From the NCBI GenBank assembly GCA_002404095.1, contig DHJA01000264.1, positions 3,004 through 30,197 of the forward strand: a DNA stretch of 27,194 nucleotides, given 5' to 3'. The notes beneath the pieces are model-generated. The model saw only the letters and a list, made by a program, of their open reading frames with translations, was not told the origin of the DNA and searched no databases. The translations under genes and the position numbers were made by a program. This document shows, in pieces, positions 1 through 7,246 of this stretch; position 1 is the stretch's first letter; the number at the start of each line of letters is the position of its first letter. This DNA is from Planctomycetaceae bacterium UBA4732. GTDB taxonomy: Bacteria; Planctomycetota; Planctomycetia; Gemmatales; Gemmataceae.

Positions 1-41
1 GACAGACCCCCGTCGCGCGCCGTGTCGGCCTTACGGCCTTG

Positions 42-142
42 GGTAGCGTCTCCGTTTGGCGAGTCGGGGGCGTAGAGCCACCCTGATTAAGTCGAAATAT
101 CAGGGGGCTGACGCCCCCCGCTCGCCAAACGGAGACGCTACC
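42..142. repeat. Long palindromic (REP/BIME-like) element
   Basis: Positions 42-63 and 121-142 are perfect 22-bp inverted arms. The stem continues inward with a few mismatches: GGGGGCGT at 66-73 against ACGCCCCC, AGCC at 76-79 against GGCT at 106-109, and CCCTGAT at 81-87 against ATCAGGG at 99-105. Almost the whole 101 bases can therefore form one hairpin around position 93. The right half contains the word GGGGCTGACGCCCCC, which recurs inside the ABC-F gene near 7480. It lies just upstream of the SEC-C gene start at 227. It may act as a transcript-end or mRNA-stability hairpin, but that is inference. Confidence 0.85.
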
Positions 143-226
143 AAAACCCTACGCCGCTTCCCGATTCCGCGTCGATTTGCTATCGTGTTCCCATCGACCC
201 CGGCGCCGACCCACGAGACTGCTTTC

Positions 227-2341
227 ATGGCGATTGACCAATACTCCTCGTGCCCTTGCGGCAGCGGCAAGAAATTCAAATGGTGCTGTCAGCCCATCTA
301 CGCCGGCATCAACCGCGCCTTTGAGCAGGACGCCCAAGGACAGCACGAAGCGGCGATGCGCGTCATGGAGCAAGTGACGGCCGAACACGGCGGCAACCCC
401 GAAGCGTGGGGCCAGAAGGCCAAGTTGCTGTACGCTCACGGCAAGTTGGAGGAGGCCGAGGAAGCGCTGGAGAAGGCGTTCGCCATCAATCGCAATTACC
501 CTTACGGTCTTCTGTTGAAAGCGGTTTTCCGCTTTCAGGAAGGCGAAGTCGGCGGCGCCCTGTTGCTGGCTCGCCGCGCCGCTGAGGCCTACGACCCTGA
601 GGCTCGCGACTATCTGGCCGAGGCGTATTCCGTCATTTACGAATGCGAAATGAAGATGAATCGGCCCGTGGCGGCGCGGGCGGCGCTGCGCCTGGTCGTT
701 CACTGTCAGCCGGCCGCGGAGGAGCCTCGCACACTTTTCGAGCAAGTCTTCGGCGAGAAGTCCCGGCTGCCGGCGGCCGCGCGGCGCGAATATGCCCTGG
801 CGCCAGTTCCGGCGAGCGCGGGAGTACGGCGGGCGGCGTGGGATCGCGCCTTGCAAAGCGGCCAGTCGCCGCGCTTGAGTGAGCTTGGCCGCGCCTTCGA
901 CGACCTAACAAAGGAAGACGCCAATGACGCTCCGGCATGGTTCAATTTAGCCTTGGCCCGCGCCTGGATGGGCGACAACGCCGCCGCCCTGGAGAGTCTG
1001 AATCGCTATTTGGAACTGGAAGCGGATGAAGAGAAAGCGACGACGGCCGCCGCCCTGACCGAAGTGCTGCGTTGCGCCCAGGGCATGGAAGAATCCTGTG
1101 ACTATCACGAATACTCGTTCGCGTTTCAATTCCGCGACCCGCAGGCAGTGGTCGCGCTGATCGAGGAATGGCAGCAAGCCGGCCGGTTAATGTCGCCGCA
1201 GCAACAGGAGGAAGGCGTCCTCTTCGCGATGATCCTGGAGTTGACGCAGGTGTCGCTCATCACAGTGGGCCGGCCGGCCGCCGACGTCGGCCGACTCGCC
1301 GCTTACCTGATGATCGCCGGCGCAGTGTTCCGCATGTGGGGGCCGAACAAGGAAGCGCTCGGCCGGGTGCGTGAGGAGGTGCGCCAACGCCTCGGCTTGG
1401 CGCTCGGCGAAGCGCCGGAGCAGCCGGGGCCTATCCAGCTCCACGACATTATTACCGAAGCGATGGTTTTTCCGACGAACCTGCGCGACGCCAACGCCTC
1501 CGCCAAGGTTGTCGAACACGCCCAGCGCTATTACGAAGAGACGTGGATTAACCAGCCGCGCCGCTCGCTGACCGGCAACACGCCGATCGACGCCGCTGGC
1601 CACGCCGTTCTCCGGAAGAAGCTGCGCGGCGTGGTGCGCTTCATTCAAGAATCCGCCGTCGGCACTTTGTTGGCCGGCTATGACTTCGACCGCCTGCGCC
1701 ACAAGCTCGGTCTAATCGAGGGCGCCCCATCGACTCCCACCGTTGGCGCGCCTGCGGCGACGTCCGGGACCACCGCCGACGTGAGCGGCATGAACGCCGT
1801 CGAATTGGCCGGGCTGAAGGTCGAGTCGATGACCGATGAGCAATTGGAGCAAGCGCTGACCGCCGCCCAAAAGCTCGACGCCGAAGACTTAGCCGTGTCC
1901 TTCGCGCGCGGCTTAACGGCGCGTCCGCCGCGACACGACAAGACGGATCGCTTCCCGTACTTCGCGTTCCTGACGCAGCACGCCTTGAAGAACGGCCAGC
2001 CGGACGCGGCGCTCGATTACGTCAATGAAGGCGAGCGCGTGGACTGCGAGCAAAACGAGGGCCGTCGCCGCAACGACTACGAACTGCGTCGCGGTCAGGT
2101 CCATGTCAAGCGCGGCGAGGCCGATGCGGCGGCCGACGTTTTCCAGAGATTGATCGAACGGGTTCCCGACGAACTCAAGTACCGCGGCAGCGCGGCCGAA
2201 GCGATGCTCACGCTCAAGCAGGCGGAACGGGCGTTGCGTTTCGCTGAGGATGGGCTGGCGGTCGCGCGTCAGCGCGGCGACCGGGATTCGGAGCAGTATC
2301 TGCAAGAGCTGGCGGAGGCGGCGAAAAGACATTTGGGGTGA
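227..2341 (+). CDS. SEC-C motif and TPR-repeat protein
   Basis: This encodes a 704-residue protein starting at ATG 227. The frame is open from 56, but the extra 57 codons run through the palindrome at 42-142 and look non-coding, whereas ATG 227 places a SEC-C zinc motif at the N-terminus. That motif is CPCGSGKKFKWCC (residues 9-21), with Cys9, Cys11, Cys20 and Cys21 as probable Zn ligands; it is best known from the SecA C-terminus and from many bacterial proteins of unknown role. The rest is helical and TPR-like: repeats are visible at residues about 30-110 and 270-320, and again near the C-terminus (about 600-700). There is no signal peptide or membrane segment, so it is probably cytoplasmic. 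The specific partner is unknown. A perfect 10-bp hairpin follows the stop. Confidence 0.85.
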   Translation: MAIDQYSSCPCGSGKKFKWCCQPIYAGINRAFEQDAQGQHEAAMRVMEQVTAEHGGNPEAWGQKAKLLYAHGKLEEAEEALEKAFAINRNYPYGLLLKAVFRFQEGEVGGALLLARRAAEAYDPEARDYLAEAYSVIYECEMKMNRPVAARAALRLVVHCQPAAEEPRTLFEQVFGEKSRLPAAARREYALAPVPASAGVRRAAWDRALQSGQSPRLSELGRAFDDLTKEDANDAPAWFNLALARAWMGDNAAALESLNRYLELEADEEKATTAAALTEVLRCAQGMEESCDYHEYSFAFQFRDPQAVVALIEEWQQAGRLMSPQQQEEGVLFAMILELTQVSLITVGRPAADVGRLAAYLMIAGAVFRMWGPNKEALGRVREEVRQRLGLALGEAPEQPGPIQLHDIITEAMVFPTNLRDANASAKVVEHAQRYYEETWINQPRRSLTGNTPIDAAGHAVLRKKLRGVVRFIQESAVGTLLAGYDFDRLRHKLGLIEGAPSTPTVGAPAATSGTTADVSGMNAVELAGLKVESMTDEQLEQALTAAQKLDAEDLAVSFARGLTARPPRHDKTDRFPYFAFLTQHALKNGQPDAALDYVNEGERVDCEQNEGRRRNDYELRRGQVHVKRGEADAAADVFQRLIERVPDELKYRGSAAEAMLTLKQAERALRFAEDGLAVARQRGDRDSEQYLQELAEAAKRHLG

Positions 2342-2351
2342 AAACCCGTTC

Positions 2352-2391
2352 TCGCACCCCGGGTGAATGTACTCATGAACTCGGGGTGCGA
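2352..2391 (+). terminator. Stem-loop after the SEC-C gene, likely terminator
   Basis: TCGCACCCCG at 2352-2361 pairs perfectly with CGGGGTGCGA at 2382-2391 around a 20-base loop, about 10 bases after the stop codon of the SEC-C gene. No clear T-run follows, so intrinsic termination is not certain. The next bases (2389-2413) read, on the minus strand, CCTGAGCGCTAAGCG, which resembles the core of the palindrome at 10447-10465 and may be a decayed copy of it. Confidence 0.5.
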
Positions 2392-2494
2392 AGGCGCTTA
2401 GCGCTCAGGCTCAGAAAAAAGCATGTCCCTCAGCCCGCCTTCGGAGACTATAAGGTAAAGGAACGCGCGGCGTCTGCTCCCGAAGGCGAGGCAC

Positions 2495-5400
2495 ATGGCG
2501 GACCGACACCTCCAAGCTGTTCTACACTACCTTCATAAGCGGGTCGAAGGGCGGACTGTGAACGCTCTGGCCGACGGCGTTCTGCTGGACCGCTTTGTCG
2601 TCAACCGAGACCAAGCCGCGTTCGCCGCATTGGTTGACCGGCACGGGCCGATGGTCCTTGGCGTCTGTCGCCGCGTCCTTGGCCGCGCTCACGACGCCGA
2701 GGACGCCTTCCAGGCCGCATTCCTGGTGCTTGCCCGCAAGGCGCCTTCCATCCGCAAGAGGGACGCCTTGGCCAGTTGGCTGCACGGCGTCGCGTACCAT
2801 GTCGCCGCCAATCTCCGGCGGGCCGAGTCAAGGCGCGGCGCCCTCCAAATACCGCGGCCGGATGTCACCCAAGAGGACGTTGTCGCGGAAGTTTCCTGGC
2901 GCGAGGTGTGGGCGGCGATTGATGAAGAACTCGCCCTTCTGCCCCAGCGTTACCGCGCGCCGCTTGTCCTTTGCTACCTGGAGGGCAGGACAAGGGACGA
3001 AGCGGCGTTGTCGCTTGGCTGGAGTGAGGGGACGTTCCGGGGCAGACTGGAGCGCGGACGCGACGCGCTCCGGGCGCGGCTGATTCGTCGCGGCATCGGG
3101 CTTTCCGCCGTGCTGCTCGCCAGCGCTTTGGGACACGAGGCGGCGACGGCGGCGCCCTTTGCGCTCGTCGTTGCCACGGTCGCGGCCGCGACCCAGTTCA
3201 CGGCGAAGGGCGCGGTCGCGGGGTTGATTTCTGCCAAGGTCGCTTCTCTGACGGAAGGGGTGCTTAAAGCCATGCTCGTGAGCAAACTGAAAATGGCGGC
3301 GGTGGTCTTACTGGCCCTTTGCATGGCGGCCGTCGGCGGCGTGATGCTGGCCAAGGGGCCGGACGATAAGCAGAGCGACAAGACTATTAAACCCCCCGTT
3401 CACGCGGCATCCGAAAACCCTGCGCCGCCCGCGGCGGCGCCGGCGGCGTTGGGGACAATGCGCGTCGTGGTCCTCGATCCACAGGGCAAGCCGCTGCCGG
3501 CCGCGAACATCTATGCCAACATCTCATCCAGCATCTCAACCGGCGAATACAAGATCGTCAACCAAGATTTGAAAACCGACGCCGCCGGCGCTATCCAGGT
3601 GGAGTTGCCGAAAAACACTACCTGCGTTCGTATGTGGGCCGGAGCAAAGCCGTTCGTCACGATGTTCGCCAATTGGGAGGAGACCGAATTAGCAAGCGGA
3701 AAGGGGCTTCCAGCGGACTATACTTTTCGGCTGGAACGCGGCCTTACTGCAGGCGGCCGGATCGTTGATGAGGACGGCAAGCCTGTCGTCGGCGCCAAGG
3801 TCCAAGTCAATCTGGCGGGGGAACCGAAGCCCCTCAACGGCGACGGCCGCACAAGGTACGACAATTCAATGGCGTATGGAAGCGACGCGGCCATAACGGA
3901 CGCCGAAGGACACTGGCGCATCGACAACGTTCCAAACTCTCCGCGAGCGGAATTGATGCTGTTGGTTTCCCACCCGGATTATGCGTCAGATAAGTCCTGG
4001 CAAGAAGCCAGCGGTGTTAATACCGCGCTGCTGTTAAAGGAGAAGGCGACGTTGACGCTGAAACGCGGCGTCATTCTACGCGGCCAGGTGACGGACCCGG
4101 CCGGCAAGCCGATTAAAGATGCGATAATTGTGTTGGGGAACGAGCCGTATAATTCCGCCGCGCCGACGGAGTTCTCCACCGACGCCGACGGCCGCTATCG
4201 ACTGCCCGCGTTGGCGCCGGGTGAAACGACTCTGACGGTCGTTACCCACGGTTGGGCGCCTCAACTCCGCAAGGTCAACGTTCAGACCAGCTTACTGCCG
4301 CAAGACTTTCGCATGGCACTGGGTAAGACCATCCGGCTGCGTTTTGTCGATGCCGCCGGCAAGCCAGCGCCCAAAGCCTATGTCACCCTCAATGGCTGGA
4401 AGGGCGGACACTCACTTCAATCGATATTCAACCCCAACCATCCCAAGGTTCCCAACCCCAAGATACCTGGCAAGGCCGATGCGGACGGCGTTTATGAATG
4501 GACTTGGGCGCCGGACGACCCGGTGAAACTGATCATTACGTCGGAGGGCTTCGCAAGAGCCGAGTTGGAGATCGCTGGCGGCGCCCTGGAGCGCACGGTT
4601 ACGCTGAAAATCGATCACGTAGCAGGCCGTGTGACGGATGCGGCGACGGGTGAGCTTATCCCGGCGTTTACCGTGATTCCAGTTGTTGTGTTCAGCAAGG
4701 ACTTTCTGAGTGCGGAGCGCGGCCGCGCCAAAGCGGGCCAGGACGGTCGGCTGAGTTTTGCGGGGCACCGCACCGACTATCCACTGCGGATCCGAATCGA
4801 GGCGATGGGATACCGCACACAGGACGGGCAAGCGTTCCAGCTCGGCGACGAGACGGCCCGCAAACAGGACTTCCGTCTCCAACCGAGCGCGCCGGTCGGC
4901 GGCGTGGTCACTGACGCCGCCGGCAAGGCGGTGGCGAACGCGGAAGTCTTGCTGGCGACTCCGACGGAACAGGGCGAGCTTATGCAGGATGGAGATAACC
5001 ACAAATTGACCACGGACGCGGCGGGGCGGTTCGCGTTTCCCGATCCCGGCGAAGCCTGCGCCGTCGTCGTGCGGTCGGACGTGGGAATCGCACAGGCCGA
5101 GTTCCCGGCCAACCAACACGACCTCGGGACGCTGCGATTGCAACCGTGGGCGTCGATTCGCGGCCAATTCCGCGACGGCGGCCAGCCGGTTCGCGGCGCC
5201 ACGATCATGGTGGACCCGATTCGCTTGGACGCCCCCAACCAGCCGAAGATGCGTACCCGATTGTACACCGTCACGGACGCGGAAGGCCGTTTTGAATTCC
5301 CCCAGACGCCGCCGGGCGCGGTCTGCCTTTGGGTCTCGTTGGGGCCGTGGAAAGATGAGGGTTTTCGCTCTGGGCCGAGGGTGCCGCTGGAACTGAAACC

Positions 5401-6253
5401 GGGACGGCGCGTCGAGTTGGACCTCGGCAACGGCGGTGCCGTGGTGACGGGGAAAGTAGTTCTGACCGGCAAAATACCGCCCGGCCTCGACTGCACCTAT
5501 TCGATTAACTACTTGGTTCCTAGAGAGCGGGGCGTTACACCGCCGCCCGAGATCGCCGCTCTGGGATTCGACGCTCGCAACGGCTGGCGCGGCGCATGGA
5601 TAAAGACTACCGAGGGTCTCGCCTATTTAAGTACTCTACCGCACTGGTTCGTGAAGCTGGCCCCTGACGGCACGTTTCGCATCAGCGGCGTTCCGGCCGG
5701 AGAGTACGATTTGGCGGTTGAAATCTACGCCAAGCCGAGCGGCTGCCTCGTCGATCCGCTCGCGCGAAAGGTAGTGCGCGTGACGGTGACGGCGGCGGAC
5801 ACGGCGAAGGGCGAACTGGCGTTGCCGGAGATTGCCGCGCCCGTCAAGCCTGTCCCCGCGATAGGCGACGCGCCGGCCTTGGCGTTTCGTCGGGCCGATG
5901 GAACCGCCGGCGCGTTGGCCGACTCTAATGGTCATTACACGGTAGTGCATTTCTGGGCGAGTTGGTGCGGGCCATGCAAGAAGCAGCTTCCTGCGCTGCG
6001 ACGACTTCAGGAACGCTTCGCCGCCAAGGGAGTGGCCTTCCTCAGCCTTTCGCTTGACGATGACTTCAAGACATGGCAAGCCGCGCTGAAGAACCATGAT
6101 TTGCCGTGGCCGCAGGGCCGGCTTGACGCTGTTGAGGATGCCGGCGTATCCAGCGTGCCGGAGTATTGGCTGCTCGACGCCGACGGCAAAATTGTGAGCA
6201 AGGTTTATGATGCCGATGAACTGACCGCGACCATTGCCGAGCGTCTCAAGTAA
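2495..6253 (+). CDS. ECF sigma factor fused to carboxypeptidase-regulatory-like repeats and a C-terminal TlpA-type thioredoxin
   Basis: This 1252-residue protein has three parts. Residues about 36-105 look like sigma region 2 (HDAEDAFQAAFLVLARKAP) and about 143-197 like sigma region 4 (LALLPQRYRAPLVLCYLEGR, then the helix-turn-helix AALSLGWSEGTFRGRL). A hydrophobic stretch (about 200-235) and a clear membrane helix (about 268-286) follow, as in the planctomycete sigma factors described as ECF01-Gob-like. The predicted outer part holds about six beta-sandwich repeats of the type GxVxDxxGKPVxxAxV (for example GRIVDEDGKPVVGAKVQV and GVVTDAAGKAVANAEVLL). It ends in a thioredoxin fold with WCGPC at residues 1157-1161 and a cis-Pro-like SSVPEYWLL. 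The sigma domain would be cytoplasmic and the thioredoxin extracytoplasmic. No anti-sigma gene lies next to it. A role in sensing envelope redox state is inference. Confidence 0.9.
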   Translation: MADRHLQAVLHYLHKRVEGRTVNALADGVLLDRFVVNRDQAAFAALVDRHGPMVLGVCRRVLGRAHDAEDAFQAAFLVLARKAPSIRKRDALASWLHGVAYHVAANLRRAESRRGALQIPRPDVTQEDVVAEVSWREVWAAIDEELALLPQRYRAPLVLCYLEGRTRDEAALSLGWSEGTFRGRLERGRDALRARLIRRGIGLSAVLLASALGHEAATAAPFALVVATVAAATQFTAKGAVAGLISAKVASLTEGVLKAMLVSKLKMAAVVLLALCMAAVGGVMLAKGPDDKQSDKTIKPPVHAASENPAPPAAAPAALGTMRVVVLDPQGKPLPAANIYANISSSISTGEYKIVNQDLKTDAAGAIQVELPKNTTCVRMWAGAKPFVTMFANWEETELASGKGLPADYTFRLERGLTAGGRIVDEDGKPVVGAKVQVNLAGEPKPLNGDGRTRYDNSMAYGSDAAITDAEGHWRIDNVPNSPRAELMLLVSHPDYASDKSWQEASGVNTALLLKEKATLTLKRGVILRGQVTDPAGKPIKDAIIVLGNEPYNSAAPTEFSTDADGRYRLPALAPGETTLTVVTHGWAPQLRKVNVQTSLLPQDFRMALGKTIRLRFVDAAGKPAPKAYVTLNGWKGGHSLQSIFNPNHPKVPNPKIPGKADADGVYEWTWAPDDPVKLIITSEGFARAELEIAGGALERTVTLKIDHVAGRVTDAATGELIPAFTVIPVVVFSKDFLSAERGRAKAGQDGRLSFAGHRTDYPLRIRIEAMGYRTQDGQAFQLGDETARKQDFRLQPSAPVGGVVTDAAGKAVANAEVLLATPTEQGELMQDGDNHKLTTDAAGRFAFPDPGEACAVVVRSDVGIAQAEFPANQHDLGTLRLQPWASIRGQFRDGGQPVRGATIMVDPIRLDAPNQPKMRTRLYTVTDAEGRFEFPQTPPGAVCLWVSLGPWKDEGFRSGPRVPLELKPGRRVELDLGNGGAVVTGKVVLTGKIPPGLDCTYSINYLVPRERGVTPPPEIAALGFDARNGWRGAWIKTTEGLAYLSTLPHWFVKLAPDGTFRISGVPAGEYDLAVEIYAKPSGCLVDPLARKVVRVTVTAADTAKGELALPEIAAPVKPVPAIGDAPALAFRRADGTAGALADSNGHYTVVHFWASWCGPCKKQLPALRRLQERFAAKGVAFLSLSLDDDFKTWQAALKNHDLPWPQGRLDAVEDAGVSSVPEYWLLDADGKIVSKVYDADELTATIAERLK

Positions 6254-6310
6254 GAAGCGGTGCCAGTTTGCCAGCCGGAGCAGAAGATCGCGTCAAGCCA
6301 ACGGATTTCT

Positions 6311-6787
6311 CTAGACGATCAACACGGTTTCCACCGCGTCATACCAGGCCACGATTTGCTCCACGACGCCGCTCAGCAGGTCGTCAGTCAGCGGGATACA
6401 GTTCACCGCCTGGTGGTGCAGTAGCTTCGGAGAGCCGGCGCTTACAACCGGCTCCGCCAGCCACGAAAAGAACTCCTGTTCTTCCCGCATGGCGAAAAAG
6501 AAAAGGCATACGGGGTAAGTGAATTTCCGCATCCCCTGGAACTGCCCCATCGTCGGCCTAAGCACTTTGTTCGCATGTTCCGCAGTCACCGGCGACATGA
6601 CGCCGCGAAGAAGAACGCCGAACGTTAATCGCATCGGCTTGTCTTCTCGCTCGATGTACACGTGGAAGTCCACGCCGGTGTCCTTCTTGGTATCAATGAC
6701 GGTCAGGTCGCCCCGTCGAGTCAGAATGACCGTTGCCAGTGCCCGCACACGATCCGCCAGAAAATGCTTTTGTGAATCGCTCGTCAC
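6311..6787 (-). CDS. Small hypothetical protein, possibly nuclease-fold related (DUF4365-like)
   Basis: This encodes a 158-residue soluble protein starting at GTG 6787, nine bases after the stop of the gene upstream, so the two are probably co-transcribed. The N-terminal half reads DLTVIDTKKDTGVDFHVYI, then LTFGVLLRGV. This order resembles the 'D...(E/Q)xK' core of DUF4365/PD-(D/E)XK-like proteins, in which a phrase such as FGVQVKG is usual. Here the catalytic Lys/Gln position is not preserved, so activity is doubtful. No signal peptide or membrane helix is seen. The gene converges with the sigma-factor gene across a 57-base gap. The function is unknown and the family link rests only on motif resemblance. 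Confidence 0.6.
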   Translation of the reverse strand: MTSDSQKHFLADRVRALATVILTRRGDLTVIDTKKDTGVDFHVYIEREDKPMRLTFGVLLRGVMSPVTAEHANKVLRPTMGQFQGMRKFTYPVCLFFFAMREEQEFFSWLAEPVVSAGSPKLLHHQAVNCIPLTDDLLSGVVEQIVAWYDAVETVLIV

Positions 6788-6796
6788 GATGGCCTC

Positions 6797-7138
6797 TCAG
6801 TTCAAGAATAGGGACGTCGGGCGTTTCATCTCGCGGTTTCGCCAGAATTCCCTCACCTCGTTCCACAGTCGTTTGAGAGTTTCGCACGTTAGTTCGTGGC
6901 CGGTGGTGATGGACCGGACGGCCTTACTCATCGTCCCATGAACTGAAACGACGAACGCACGCTCCTCATCCTCATGGACGCCGATCACATACGTGGGAGC
7001 CGGGAATGCCACCATGCGGCGGATGTCTTTTTCCGAGACCTTGATCGGTAGTCGGGGCGGCCGGGAAGCCTGTGTGAACTCCTGGCGGGTTGATTTGACC
7101 TGAGCAAAGAAAAACGGCGTCAATTCGCCCGCGTCCAC
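6797..7138 (-). CDS. DUF4365-like protein, probably 5'-truncated
   Basis: The usable start is GTG 7138, giving 113 residues beginning DAGELTPFFFAQVKSTR. FFFAQVKST matches the 'xQVK' strand of DUF4365/PD-(D/E)XK-like proteins. The same frame is open upstream to a TAG at 7223-7225 and reads LPYFWAHYLGEKCETFDFLV, which looks like genuine domain sequence, including the Asp expected before the QVK strand. No ATG, GTG or TTG start lies in that stretch, only one CTG. The gene is therefore either truncated at its 5' end or uses CTG. It starts just after the ABC-F stop (7247), which fits a deletion or insertion junction. It precedes the related small gene at 6311-6787 by nine bases. Confidence 0.55.
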   Translation of the reverse strand: MDAGELTPFFFAQVKSTRQEFTQASRPPRLPIKVSEKDIRRMVAFPAPTYVIGVHEDEERAFVVSVHGTMSKAVRSITTGHELTCETLKRLWNEVREFWRNREMKRPTSLFLN

Positions 7139-7246
7139 TAATTCTACCAGGAAGTCAAATGTCTCGCATTTCTCGCCGAGATAATGGGCCCAAAAATAGG
7201 GTAGGTTAGCGTCAGTGAGACTCTATCGTTTAGCCTCCGGGTTTCA

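Noticed and set aside
6519..6941. 140-codon open frame on the plus strand opposite the two small nuclease-like genes
   Set aside because: Ser/Arg/Val-rich composition without domains; the minus-strand frames read as coherent protein with nine-base operon spacing.
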